Counted from the first letter of the stretch, positions 47,424-59,443 are shown. The stretch: DNA of 64,000 nt from Dioscorea cayenensis subsp. rotundata (GCF_009730915.1 NC_052482.1:19064345-19128344), one strand, 5' to 3'. Notes: generated from the letters alone by a model not told the origin. A program made the numbers and translations.

Positions 47424-49740
47424 ATTAAATCACAGATGAACCATAATACAAAAGTGTAGTGCAGAAAACATGCATCTTGAATGCAGTAACAGACAGAGAA
47501 AAAAAACTAAATATATATATATTAAAAAAAAGGGTAAGAATAGAATCATGCAATATAAATTTCCTAAGAGAACAGGAATGCATGAGGAAGGAAGACAATA
47601 TAGTTACCTGTTATGCGTTGACTTTCTGGACTGTTTCATTCCCGCGTCCACCAGAAAGGAAAAAAAAGACATATGGTACATTAAAAGAAACATTAGCATC
47701 ATTTGTTCAAAATAAAGCGCCCACATAGTCTCTCTTTATTGTTAAAAAAAAATATAAGGAAAGGGAAAGGGAAAAGTTCATGAAAACTTAAATGAAAGCG
47801 AACACATACATCCATATCATAGAACATCTGAAAGTGATGACTGGTACTGAAACATATTACTGGAGACAGTGGGTAGAGCAAGCTAAAAATAAAATTGGTT
47901 AAGTAAACAAAAATTAACCACTCATCAAACTGATTAACTGCACAGCAAATAAGGTTGGCAAATGTCAGAATGCTTCCACGTCCCACCCAATCTACAAGTA
48001 TAACTATGGTTTTCATAGATCATGACAATATCCTTAAAATTATTGTCTATGAACCAGATTATTTGGACAATAAGGGATGGAAATCAAAGAACAAATAAAT
48101 AAGACATGATGGAATATCAGTCAGAACAAATTGTCTCATTAATCTGAGGAAGCAGAGTTCTCGGCTCAATGTAAAAGCCATTAACTGAAGGTAAATGGGT
48201 GAAAAAAATAATAATAATAATAAAGTATGCAAATAACAGCATCCTCTATGTAAATCACGTAACTTCAAGCATAGGTCAATATTTCACTCCAGCCTTACAT
48301 AAAGGCAATACTAGAAGAGAACAGAAGATAACAAATTTCTTGACTCCCAGGAATTTTGCATGAAAATGCAATCAGAAAAGTAGGGTATGCTGCTTGAATC
48401 AAGAAGTCCAAGACTTCTCACTATACATGGTTGCAAACTAGAAGGTTTTGAACCACCTAAGGTGGATAATTAACAAATCATAGACTTCATGGTAAAGCTG
48501 ACGTGTTATCACCGATAAAAGGTTCAGAATATCAGGCTTGACAGTTTCTTTTTAAAAGGAATTAAATAAATAAATAAATATACAACCAAAAGTCTACCTT
48601 ACAATATTACATTTTAGAAAAAGGAAATTTATCAACAACAAATAGAAGCCACTACTGGTATGAATTCACCTAGCAATAACTTACAGCAGTCACCTTCCTT
48701 CTAGATCCGCCTGTCCATTGTAACATTGCAGTGATGCAAAATACTAATTCCTTCATACAAAGTTTCCGATGAAGTTAGATTTATCTTGCTGGAGCACAGT
48801 ATCAGCATATCTCCAAGGGCACATAACTGCCTTCCGCCAAATCAGGCAATCACCATAATTTCATAAATAGGAAAAGGGTTAGATAAAATTCAATGGAACT
48901 AGCTAGATTGTCCAAACTATGTAATGTTTTGAAGGAACACATAATTAGGATCATAAATAAGTTCAAAATACCAACCTAATGCCTTAAACCTCAAAAAACA
49001 AGAATCTCTTTAAGAAAGAAGGAATCAGAAAATAAAATGGAAAACTAAGAACATCCAAAATATTGCTTCAAAAATTCTTCATCAGAGCAGACCAAACAGC
49101 ATCATGATAATTCTGGCAAGTTGAAAGAACTTAATATGATATCAAACCCTTCGTAATTGAAAAAAGTAGATCACAGAGACCTAACCGTCAGTCACAGGGA
49201 CTAAAAGTCGGTCAATAAAATATCTCCAAGAATTAGATTTCTCCACATGATCAAGCTAAACAGAAGGGATAATTCAAACAAGAAGAGGGATCACTTTCAC
49301 CGAGAACTAACACGCATGAAACCCTGATTTCCTGAAACTAACAATACCTCGAAGATCTGAGAGATTATACGCTAGAAATCCAAACTATAAAAAAAATTCT
49401 CCAAAACTAGATTTCTCCACCTGGTCACAGCAAAAGAAAAATGATAATTCAAAAAAGAAAAGCAGCGAGTAGTTCCTCCTAGAACTAACAAATACAAAAC
49501 CCTAATTCCATGAATCCCAGTTCAAACTCTCAACGACCTAGGAGATCGTAAGACTACAAACATCATAATCGACAAAGAAAAACCTCCAAAACTTAGATTT
49601 CATCACAAGATATACCTTCAATGGCGATCGTGGAGCAAATGGAGGAACGGATCATGGATGCTCGGAGGAGCCTCTCGCCGATCGGGAGAGCCGATGAGGA
49701 ATTTCAAAAAACGAGAGGGAGGGAAAAGCGGGGGCGGTGC
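47424..49740 (-). promoter_or_regulatory. 5' leader exon and long leader intron of the 40-47 kb gene
   Basis: A GC-richer block at about 49616-49740 ends (minus sense) in gccattgaag|gtatatc, a good splice donor. The start-codon exon begins at 47423 after more than 2 kb. The intron holds three imperfect units of 175-185 bp with ctccaaaactagatttctcc-like starts at 49224, 49399 and 49584. Leader introns of this kind can raise expression in plants; that role is inference. Confidence 0.5.
49224..49615. repeat. Imperfect tandem repeat in the leader intron, units about 175-185 bp
   Basis: Successive blocks begin ctccaagaattagatttctc (49224), ctccaaaactagatttctcc (49399) and ctccaaaacttagatttcat (49584). 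The first two share a following stretch with gataattcaaa and gaactaac plus accctgatt/accctaatt. The third is cut by the leader exon. Confidence 0.65.
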
Positions 49741-50039
49741 TCCTTTTATAGGCCCATTTTGGTTTAGCTTGCGAAGCACGCTTTGGCTCAACGGTAATTT
49801 TTTTTAATTTGGAACTATGAGTAGTTTTATTATGTTTTACCCTCGGTTATTCGAAAATTTAGTCTTTGGGTTAATAAGTAATAATTAAAGTGGAATTATT
49901 TGGCAATGTTTATAATTTTAGTTTTTACCGTTTTTTAATTTGAAAATATACTGCTATGGGCTAATATGTAATTTTATTCTATGTCATGTTTAAATGAAAT
50001 AAAAAATTATTGTATAATTTTTAAAATGAAAAATAAGAG

Positions 50040-50054
50040 GAAATCCAAAGGGAA
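50040..50054 (+). repeat. Left target-site duplication of LINE-B
   Basis: gaaatccaaagggaa, identical to 56826-56840. It marks the integration site and fixes the 5' border of the element. Confidence 0.95.
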
Positions 50055-50092
50055 CACGCATACACAGAAGCAGACTCACATCTGTTGCAATT

Positions 50093-52951
50093 ATGGACAA
50101 TCTCCTGGGTGGGGTCCAGGGTGGTGATGGCGGCGGCGCTCGCGGAGGTTCCCTTGCAAAACCTTTGAAGCTGGTGGCTAGGAACGACTCCCACTCCAAT
50201 CTACCCTCCGGTGGTGGCGGTGGTGTTCGACCAGGTTTGTCTTACTCGCAGGCCGCTCTTTCTCCTGTCGCGGAGGAGCGTACCGCTCCCCCTCGGTCCT
50301 CCAACACCCTTCGTCCTCAGCATACCCAAGAGTGGGTGGTGGTCAGCAGAGGAGGTAAGCGTCTCTCTTCAAGCCATGGCCTAGGACGTAGCTCGTCCGA
50401 TAGTTCCTCATCTACGTCTGTTTCCGCTCGTCCCGGTCCTCGCCCTAATGCGAAACGACGCAGCTCACCTGAGTCCCCTTCCCAACCTTGCTCACGGTGT
50501 TTTCGAGTGGGTCACCGAGCGGATGAATGTCGTCGCTTGATCGTCTGTTTACGCTGCTCTCGGGCTGGCCATACCGCATCGTCGTGCCAAGTGCCTTCTC
50601 GCTCGAAGACTGGTGAGGGTTCACGACGGGGTAGCCTACCCTCTGCTCAGAACCGTAGTGATTCCTCTTCACGCAGTGGTAGTGGCCATGCCATCCTTGG
50701 TGCTGGCAACTCTTCCCCGCCCCGTCGTCAGGTGACTTCTCCCCTTGAGGCCGTCGCCCTGCCCTTTCCGAGGCCTTCGGGAACCAGCCGGAGGGTGTCT
50801 ATCTTCATCCCTCTCTCTCTGGACATCATCCGTGCGAAGCAAGAGCTCAGTTCTGTTGTGGTAGGCTCCTTCATCTCTGGATTCATTTCCGCCGATAAGC
50901 TGCTTGAACTCCTCGCCGTGAAGCTGGACGTGGAATCCATTGGCACTACATCTGGTTTCTGCGGGGACTCCTTGTTTCTCATGTGCTCAATGGAGGAGAT
51001 GGCCAAGAAGATCACCAAACTCTCTGATTACAGGTGCTCCTCCGCCTTTGGCCTTTGCACCGTTCGCTTTCGAAGATGGTCTCCGGAACTAGGCTCCTCC
51101 GACAGAGCTATTGGGAGAACAGATTGGGTCCACATCTGGAACATGCCACTCCACTGTTGGGGCTGGAACGCAGTCTCCGACATGCTGAAATCTTTTGGCG
51201 AGGTGGTAACGATGCGTCGCCATGTGGAGGAGCCATCGTCGGCGCTGAGTGCTTTGGTGCGCCTGCGCCCCTCGGTAGAGCTCCCTTTGACGATTGAACT
51301 TAGCGTCGGCATGCGTCGTTTTCTTATTCTTCTCACCGATCACCGCTCACAGGTGCCTCGCTTCGACCCCCAGACGGACAGGTTCTCTCTTTTGGACCTT
51401 GCTTTAGGTCACCACCATGCTATTGTTCCTATCCCAGCAAACCCCAAGGGCAAGCAAAAGCTAGTAGCTGAGGAAGGCCGGAAACGTGTCTCAAAGTCTT
51501 CTGATGTTGTTGCGGATGCCGGTGGGAGCTCCAATCACCGTCCGGTCGCCCATAAGTGGGGGTTCTCCAAAAGACCGTTGGTCTTACCCCGCCCCTCATG
51601 TCGTCCAGCGGACCGTCATCGCACTCTCGCGAGCGACCGGTGGATCGCCCTCACCCCCATGAGCGGCGTCCATACGACGCTGTCGATCACGCAGTGGCTC
51701 TTGAAGCGCTCCTCGGTCGAGTCGATTGGCGAGAAGTCCCGCGACGTGGTTCTCGGGAGCTGTTCCTCGGACGTGTCGAAGGGAGAGAAGCCTCGTGATC
51801 CATGCAACCCCAGATCTCGAGGCATGCTGATGGTGTCTGATCGTGAGGCTTCACATGACGAGTTTTCCTCTTGTGCAGATCAGACGGCTGTTGCTGCTCC
51901 CATCTCGTGCACCCCATCCCGAGGCATTATGACGGTAGATGAGGAGGTTTTGCCCGCTGCAGCTCTATCCCAAGGCAGCCGTGAGGCTAATCTGGGTCCG
52001 TTGAATTCTCAACAGCCCATGGGCCTTGATCCAGGCTTTTGTCCGGGCCCGGAGAATGAGTTATTCAAATCTCAATCTCTGGGCCTTCATGTGAGCCCAA
52101 GTAACATTGAGTTCCCCAAATCTCAACCCTTGGGCACTAATGCTGGGCCTGGTTCCACCTTGGGCCATGAGGAGACCTTGCATTCACTATCCCCTTCTAT
52201 GGGCCAAGCAGGGGCTGATTCACGGACCTCGATCCCTAGTGATCCGGTAACCGAGGTGTCTTGTGAAGGCGATCTTGTTGAACAATTCCCAGGGTCGTTT
52301 AGGAACCCTGATCAGCACCCGGCTGGGATCCATATCCCACCAGGTTTCACTTGGCATTATATGATGGGCATTTGGTCCATCGTCCCTAAGGAGAACACCC
52401 TTCTCCTCGATTCCTTCCTCCCGGAACCCTCTTATTCCCTGGCCGATGGTGGGGAAGTTGATGAAGAGCTGTTGGATGACGTTCTTGCGGTTGAGGCAGA
52501 TGACCCTGACCTCAACCACCTTGCTCTTGTCCCTTTCGAGCCCCCTGCTCAGACCCATGAGGCAGATGGTGACCCTGATTTGCTGAGTGTTGATGATCCG
52601 ATTCAGGAGATGCTGCCTCAGATGGCTTCTCTTCCCCAGGCACAACGCAGGAGTCACAGACAGAAAAAGCCCTCCTCCCGCTGGAATGAGGATGCAGGCT
52701 TCTTGCAGCAACCTCCCCGCTCTACCAAGAAGAAGTCTTCAGGGGCTTCGCCTGATGGTACGCCTACTGACTTTCTGTCTATTAATTCTTGGAGTGACGC
52801 TCAATTAATTCAATATTGCTTAGCATGTGGCATTAAATTTCTTGATTCTGACAATCATAGGACTGCATGCTTAGACTTTATTAGGAATCTAGAGACCTCT
52901 AGAGCTGGCCAGTCAAAGGCACAGCCGGGCCCGACCTCGGGGTCCCAATAG
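50093..52951 (+). CDS. LINE-B ORF1, Gag-like protein with two zinc knuckles and DUF4283, intact
   Basis: 952 residues in one open frame from the first ATG after the 5' border. Two CCHC zinc knuckles of the form CX2CX4HX4C stand at residues 133-146 (CSRCFRVGHRADEC) and 152-165 (CLRCSRAGHTASSC). A DUF4283-like domain follows at about 240-375 (FCGDSLFLMCSMEEMAKK, IWNMPLHCWG). The middle is Pro/Ser-rich, and the C-terminal KKPSSRWNEDAGF block is shared with LINE-A. In L1-type elements ORF1 binds element RNA and helps form the retrotransposition particle. The knuckles lie before DUF4283, while many plant LINEs have DUF4283 first. The intact frame suggests recent insertion or selection, although ORF2 is dead. 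Confidence 0.92.
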   Translation: MDNLLGGVQGGDGGGARGGSLAKPLKLVARNDSHSNLPSGGGGGVRPGLSYSQAALSPVAEERTAPPRSSNTLRPQHTQEWVVVSRGGKRLSSSHGLGRSSSDSSSSTSVSARPGPRPNAKRRSSPESPSQPCSRCFRVGHRADECRRLIVCLRCSRAGHTASSCQVPSRSKTGEGSRRGSLPSAQNRSDSSSRSGSGHAILGAGNSSPPRRQVTSPLEAVALPFPRPSGTSRRVSIFIPLSLDIIRAKQELSSVVVGSFISGFISADKLLELLAVKLDVESIGTTSGFCGDSLFLMCSMEEMAKKITKLSDYRCSSAFGLCTVRFRRWSPELGSSDRAIGRTDWVHIWNMPLHCWGWNAVSDMLKSFGEVVTMRRHVEEPSSALSALVRLRPSVELPLTIELSVGMRRFLILLTDHRSQVPRFDPQTDRFSLLDLALGHHHAIVPIPANPKGKQKLVAEEGRKRVSKSSDVVADAGGSSNHRPVAHKWGFSKRPLVLPRPSCRPADRHRTLASDRWIALTPMSGVHTTLSITQWLLKRSSVESIGEKSRDVVLGSCSSDVSKGEKPRDPCNPRSRGMLMVSDREASHDEFSSCADQTAVAAPISCTPSRGIMTVDEEVLPAAALSQGSREANLGPLNSQQPMGLDPGFCPGPENELFKSQSLGLHVSPSNIEFPKSQPLGTNAGPGSTLGHEETLHSLSPSMGQAGADSRTSIPSDPVTEVSCEGDLVEQFPGSFRNPDQHPAGIHIPPGFTWHYMMGIWSIVPKENTLLLDSFLPEPSYSLADGGEVDEELLDDVLAVEADDPDLNHLALVPFEPPAQTHEADGDPDLLSVDDPIQEMLPQMASLPQAQRRSHRQKKPSSRWNEDAGFLQQPPRSTKKKSSGASPDGTPTDFLSINSWSDAQLIQYCLACGIKFLDSDNHRTACLDFIRNLETSRAGQSKAQPGPTSGSQ

Positions 52952-52965
52952 GTTTGTGTTTCCTT

Positions 52966-55900
52966 ATGAATATTATTTCCTGGAACGTTAGGGGTTTAGG
53001 TGGGCCGTCTAAAAAACACCTAGTTAGGGACTTTATTGATCAGTTTAAACCTAGCATCGTTTGCTTCCAAGAGACTAAACTTGCGGTGGTGGATCGCCCC
53101 ACTTGGAAATCTGTTGGTGGAGGCACTTTGGATTGTTTTTGCTCTTCTGCTGCTTGTGGCTCCTCAGGGGGTATGATTATTGGTTGGAATGGTACCCTTT
53201 TTAAGGGTAGTCTCGTCCACGCAGGCAAATTCTGCTTGACGGTGGAATTCCTCTCTGTTCTTGATCGCTCTAGATGGCATTGTACTACTATTTACGGACC
53301 GAATGCGCGCAATTTGAAGTCAGACTTTTGGTCGGAAGTCAGGAGCTGTAAGCCGCCACCGGGAATCCCCTGGATTCTCTGTGGTGACTTTAATGCGATT
53401 TTTTCTGAGTTGGACAAGAGCTCAGGGAACGTGTGTTAGGATGACATTCATAATGGCCAGGACCTCATTCGGGATTTAAACCTCGTGGAGACTCAACTCA
53501 GGGGTCATCGTTTCACTTGGACCAACAACCAGCAGACCTCTATATGGGTCCGTCTTGATTGGTTCTTGATTTCTCCCGATTGGCTCTGTCGTTTCCCTAG
53601 GGCTCATCAATTCGGTCTCCCTAGATTTGGATCGGACCACGTCCCCATTCGTCTCAAGCTTGGTCTTCATGTGTTTAAGCCTTCCTCCTTTAAATTTGAA
53701 AAATCGTGGTGTTTGACCGATGACTTTCATGATCAGATTAAGGGTTGGTGGGAAGAGCAGCATTTTGAGGGGTGCGGGGCTTTTGTCATGTCCAAAAAGC
53801 TAATTGGTCTTAAGAAGCGTCTCAAGCTCTGGGCAAAGCACACTTTCGGCTCCATTCGGGATCGTAAAAGAGACCTCCGTCATTCCTTGGACAGTTTGGA
53901 TGTCGCCCTGGAATCCAGACCGCTAACGACTGATGAGTTAGGGAAAGTGGAGTCGTTTTTGCACGAGCTTTCTCTTACCCTTAAACAGGAGGAAATCTAC
54001 TGGAAACAAAGATCTCGGGTCAAGTGGCTCTGGGAAGGTGATGATAATACTAAATTCTTTCACGCGGTTGCGAACGGTCGCCGTAACCGCAACCTCATCG
54101 CTGAAGTGGCTTTTAAGGATCGTGTGTTCAAGGGGGCAAAAGACATTGGGCATGCGTTCACATCCTATTTTTGCGCTCAATTCGGTGCCAAACGTGATTC
54201 CCGTTTGCACTTCGACTGGAATATTTTGCTCGCTAATAAACCAAGGAGGGACCTCACTTGCCTGGAGGCCCCTTTTTTCGTCGAGGAGATTGCTGCGACC
54301 ACTAAGGACTTAGGGGCGGACAAAGCTCCAGGCCCGGACGGTTTCCCTATCCTGTTCTTCCAAAAGTTTTGGAACATTATCGAACAGGATTTGGTTAAAT
54401 TGTGTAATGACTTCTCTAATCACTCTGCCAATATGGAAAAAATCAATTGGGCAAATATCGTTCTTATTCCTAAAATTGATGACCCTGCGTCAGTCTCTGA
54501 CTACCGCCCTATTAGTCTGATCAACGCCCCTCTCAAGATTATCTCCAAAATCCTTGCCACCAGACTCTCTAAGGTCATCGACTAGTTAGTGGATAGCTCA
54601 CAATCTGCATTTATTATGGGCAGGTCCATCATGGACAATGTGGTGGCAGCTGAGGAAATCATTTCTAGCCTTCAAAAAAGGAATCTTGATGGGCACATTG
54701 TGAAAGTGGATTTTGTTAAAGCCTTCGACATGGTTGACTGTGATTTCCTCCTTTAGCTTTTGGAGGCACGGGGTTTTGGCCCGCAATGGAGGCGTTGGAT
54801 TGCCAATCTTCTGTTCACATCCAAAGCCTCTATCCTTGTTAATGGGTCTCCTGAAGGCTATGTCAGATACCAGCGTGGTTTGCGTCAAGGGGACCCCCTG
54901 TCACCGCTGTTTTTTGTTCTGGTGGCTGATGTGCTCAGCTCTATGTTCAACCATGCTCTTACTTCCCGCTTGGCAGTTTTGGAAATGTTTGCCACCTACA
55001 ATACGCAGATGACCTCATTATTTTATCGGCAGGTGGGACAGAGGACCTTAGGATTATTAAGTTGATCCTCTTTATCTTTGAAGGTATCTCTGGTTTGTCG
55101 ATTAACCTCCACAAAACTTGCTTGTTCTCTACCGGCTTTGGATCCCTGCCCAACCAATCTGCCCTGGACACTCTTAATTGTGCTGCTAGCGCCCTCCCGA
55201 TCACCTATCTGGGTGTCTCGATTGCTGGTAGAAGGCCGCGTAGACAGGACTGGGAGGTTCTCATCCTCAAAGTCAAGAATAGGCTCACCTCTTGGAAGAC
55301 TAATTACCTGTCGCTGGGAGGCAGGCTCATCCTCATCAATTCCGTCTTGACGGCACTACCCACTTACTGGATGTCGATCTTTCGTCTCCCTAAGTGGGTG
55401 GTTCATCGTATTGACGGCCTGAGAATAGATTTTCTGTGGAAGGGTCCTGATCTGGATAGGCCTAAATGCCGACTGGTCAACTGCCTTAGGTTGTGTCTCC
55501 CAAGGGATCAAGGGGGCTGGGGGATTATCAACCTTGTCGAGTTCAATGGTGCTCTCCTTGGAAAATGGTAGTGGAAAGTCTTAAAGGTTGATTCCTGGTG
55601 TGGTTCGGCGCCCATCCTGTTCAATTATTTCCACCATCACCCGAGGTGGAACCTCTGGTTATCCCGCCATCGCCGGTGCTCTTTCTTTTGGCAAGGCATT
55701 CTCCCTTTGTTGGAAGCTTTCAAAGCCTGCCTTCGCTCCCATGTCAAGAATGGTTTGACCACGCTCTTTTGGTTAGATAATTGGTACGATGGGTGTTCCC
55801 CTAAATTCCGCTGGGCTGAAGCTTTCCACTCGACTACCTCCCCCTTTGTGACTATTCGGGAGATGCTCTTGGACCTCTTTTCTGGTGCTCTGGGAGACGA

Positions 55901-56587
55901 TCCCCTGTTGGCAGAGCTTAGTATCAGCTTCCACTCTGCGTTTGAAGATCTCCCTGATCTCAAAGTCTGGAAGCTCACTGCTGATGGCTCGTTCACTGTC
56001 AAGTCTTTCTATAATTTCCTTATCGACAGGGGGTTGAGATGCAGTGTCACCCCGAGGATCTTCAAATACTTCATACCACGGAAAATTGTTGCTTTTGCTT
56101 GGCTGGTTTGGGATAGGAAGATCCTCACGCTTGACACTCTTTTCGCCTGCGTGGCGCAACTAGTCGCCCACCGCAACTCGCCTCCTCTGCACGCATGGAT
56201 ACTGAGTCGATTGATCATCTGTTTTTTAGGTGCTCTTTGGCGAGGGATATCTGGGACCGCCTTGCACGCCTTTTCTCTTTCCCACGTATTCCCTCATCCT
56301 GCGCGGACCTTTGGGGTGCTTGGTACCGCGAGCTTAGCCCTCGGCTCACTTTGTCATGTTCTATGATTGCTAGAGTGTTCTTGTGGCAAATTTGGCTTGC
56401 TAGAAATAACTGTATTTTTAACTCAGTTTTTATTTCGTTGCATGCTCTATTTATGAAAATTTGTCATATATACATCTCTTGGATTCCAGTGGTCCCTGCT
56501 AGGGAATTGCACAGGCTTGAGGAGTCTATCGTCAGCCGTCGGGCACGCATCCAGCTCTCAGCCCCTCGCGAGGAGTTGGCGCCCTGA
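52966..56587 (+). pseudogene. LINE-B ORF2, endonuclease plus reverse transcriptase, broken
   Basis: Starts MNIISWNVRGLGGPSKK, the APE-type endonuclease N-terminus. Endonuclease motifs CGDFNAIF (about 53381) and GSDHVPI (about 53627) are present. Reverse transcriptase follows with DKAPGPDGFP, PKIDDPASVSDYRPISLIN, the GLRQGDPLSPLFF region and the catalytic box YADDL (55002-55016). A C-terminal zf-RVT region ends with ESIDHLFFRCSLARDIWDRL. The frame is broken by TAG at 53437-53439, 54583-54585, 54754-54756 and about 55569-55571. There are also frame changes near 54985-55000 and near 56150. The TAG stops are substitutions and so are real decay. Such an element could move only with enzymes supplied by another copy. 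Confidence 0.9.
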
Positions 56588-56825
56588 GCAGGTATGAGGA
56601 GCTCTCGGCTAGTGTCCCCTCTGTGGTCCCGAGTCTTGAGGAGTCCCTCCCTCCCTTCCCGGGTCTCGGGTGTCTTTTTCTCGCCCATGTCGGACTTTTT
56701 GTCTTCGATCTGCTTGTGTCCGCTTTGTTTCCACTACTACCTGGATGGTCTCGCTTTTTCCTTTTCATGCCTAGTATTGTTCTCTTTGTTTAACGATTTG
56801 TGGTTTTATCCACTTTTATCAAAAA
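56588..56825 (+). other. LINE-B 3' UTR
   Basis: Non-coding tail from the ORF2 stop to the short A-run at 56821-56825. It is pyrimidine-rich and probably carries the signal recognised by the reverse transcriptase. Confidence 0.75.
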
Positions 56826-56840
56826 GAAATCCAAAGGGAA
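56826..56840 (+). repeat. Right target-site duplication of LINE-B
   Basis: gaaatccaaagggaa, identical to 50040-50054. Confidence 0.95.
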
Positions 56841-58239
56841 ATTTATGTGTTAAATTTTTAAATGAATACTATCTTATTTGATCAAAGATAATAACTTTTG
56901 CCGAGTGATAGATTAAGGGATCACTACTCTCTTTGATAATATTGGTTGAAATGAGTACCTTATTCACTTTATGAAAAAACTATATTTGATTAAATATAAG
57001 TAGATTTTGATATAACTATATATCCGCCAACATTGAACTACTAGGTAATTGGCAATTTTTTATATAAGACTTACTGTTTTTTCTTTATTCCATAGTTGTT
57101 GAAGTTACCATTGTTGCTAATAAATGTATGAAAGGAACTAGATTTGATTTTTAATATTCCAAGTTTTATTATTGTTTTTATTTATTAATGTATTGTTATT
57201 GATCTTATAAATAATTCTATGTTATAGTCACTAGTCTATAATTTAAAATAAAAAAAATAAAAATAATGATTCGAATCCGTGACTTACCCACATTTATTAT
57301 ACATTGTGCTAGAAAAGTAGAAAACACTCCACCAAAACACAGCACACCATAATGTCGCCCATAACAAAGAATATTTATAATTAAATGGCAGCAAAAATTC
57401 TTAGAAATTATGATAGAAACTTGACTTTAATAGATAAGTACATGGAAAGCATGTCCCACAATCATCACATTCCATTCCCTGAATTCCAAAACAAATATTT
57501 CAAAGAAAGAACAAAAAAAAAATTAATGGAAATGAGAAAGATGGTGGTGGTGGTGATGGTGCCTGTGTTCATCCAAGCCAAGGCATTGCAAGATAGGGTA
57601 GCTAGCATGCAACAAAGGAACACCTTCCAATCATCCTAACACAGGGAGGTAACCAAGTGGTAGGGCCAGCAGCAACAGCAACCCAATAATGGAAAATCAT
57701 GTGCGCTATCACTCCCTTGATGGTGTTGTTAACCCATGTCCTTGCAACAAAATACCATAAAAATAACTAATTTAAATATTTTTTTATTTTCACTGTTATT
57801 ATTAAAAAAAGTAGAGAATGAACGTCAGTCTTAGAGATGATAACGAGATGGAATAAAACCTGAGCGGCCCCTCTGTGAGAGACAAAAATAAGGAATCCTT
57901 GTCCCCGGCCCAACTATCCAAAAAGAAAGTAATCTCCCTATCTCTGAATTCCACGGGAATCCCCATCCATTTCAAATTACAAACATAAAGAAATGAATTG
58001 TTGACATGTTGTTTTATTCCGAGCAACTCCTAAACAATATTAATTGTACTATATCTTCATGCATGTATATCTAATAAACAAGTAAAAAAAAAAAAATCAA
58101 GCCTCAAACTTAAATTATTTATATGCCTATTAATGATGGTTGAGGTTTAAGTTTGTAAACCTATCACTATGATGTACTTTTTTTAATTTAATAACTCGTA
58201 ATGAACAAATAGTTCTTTTAAAATTAAGATATTCACAAA
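56841..58239. other. Intergenic DNA, no gene seen
   Basis: AT-rich DNA. The open frame at 57385-57639 has a met- and lys-rich low-complexity product and no family resemblance, so I do not call it a gene. Confidence 0.55.
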
Positions 58240-58715
58240 AAAATCTCATGATTTTGAGTATTTTCAAAAAAAAATTTTCTGACAGATTATTTTACAGACT
58301 TTTTGGTCATAAAGGTGATTGATGTTGACATAAAGGTAACTGATGTTAACTGAGTTGACTCTCAATTTTTAAGCGAAAACACCAAATATTAAGTGGAAAC
58401 CCATAATTTTAAACGGAAACACATAATTTTAAGCGGAAAAGTCAAATTTTAAACACAAATGTGCTATATGTTAAGTGAAAACTTATATGGTTAAACAAAA
58501 ACACGTAATGTTAAACGGAAACTATATATTTTAAGCTGGAAGTACATGTTGTAAAATAGAATAAATTAACGGAGTGAGTTGCATTAATTGAAAAGTAAAT
58601 TATAAAGATTGAAAAATAAATTGTCAAAAAAAGAGACTGTCTGATAAATTCAAATGTCAGAGGTCTGTTTGGGATATTTTGAAACTTTGAAGAAATTATA
58701 ATTCATTCTCCCTTT
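58240..58715. mobile_element. Dispersed repeat copy 2 (unknown family), opposite orientation
   Basis: Matches the reverse complement of 26010-26612 without the MITE. It contains a series of degenerate units of about 23 bp around taagcggaaacacataat between 58365 and 58530. It ends gaaattataattcattctccc, the counterpart of the left end of copy 1. Non-coding. Confidence 0.65.
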
Positions 58716-59390
58716 TAATAATAAAAGTAGGTACTATCACATTTTTCCTCACATTCCTAGCCATGATTTCTTCATGTAAATGGTTTTTTCAAAAATCTTA
58801 TTATATATAAAGATAAAAAAGGTTGTAAAGCTAAACAACCATAGTTACACGTGTGAGATGCTTGAGCATTGAAGAGTGTTAGATAGTGTAACTAGTTTAC
58901 AACAGTGAATGGATAAATGGTTGCCTTTGATGGGATATTTAGAGTTAAATTGTTATACATATCATGCATTGATTATTCATGGAAGGTGACAACACATAGT
59001 GGAGTGACAAAGTGATATAAATTTAAGTAAATTTGACCACGTCCCATCTTGCAAGGGGAAAGAATTGTGAAATCCCCATCCTTATCGGTCAGGTTCTCAC
59101 AAGAATCGAGTATTTCCATCCTGTTGCCACTTTAATGAGTACCAAACTATAGTACTAACTAAAGTGCAAATTATAAAATAATTAACCTTAGTGACACCCT
59201 TGACAAATGATCCACTCCTTTATAAGCTATTGTTTTTTCTTTAATATCTCTGGTACTACTGTTTTCAATTTCTCTAGTACTTCTTGATCTTCATTCCTGG
59301 TGGAATTTGAGGCCACTTTTGTTGTGTTTTATTTGGTTTGCTTGCTACTTTGTTTGATTGTTGTAAATTTACTTGGCATTTTTTTAACTC

Positions 59391-59443
<53 letters not shown>

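Larger units (their letters stand above)
50055..56825 (+). mobile_element. Near full-length L1-type LINE (LINE-B), 6771 bp
   Basis: A complete non-LTR retrotransposon bounded by a perfect 15-bp target duplication (50040-50054 and 56826-56840). It has a 38-bp leader, an intact ORF1 (50093-52951), a 14-bp spacer, ORF2 (52966-56587, broken) and a 238-bp 3' UTR ending tccacttttatcaaaaa. The A-tail is only 5 bases. The order ORF1 with zinc knuckles, apurinic endonuclease, reverse transcriptase and zf-RVT region is that of plant L1-clade LINEs. It lies about 300 bp upstream of the leader exon of the 40-47 kb gene, divergently oriented. Much higher GC content than the flanks. Confidence 0.95.

Noticed and set aside
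57385-57639. 84-codon open frame downstream of LINE-B
   Set aside because: Low-complexity Met/Lys/Val product, no promoter or splice support, no recognised family.
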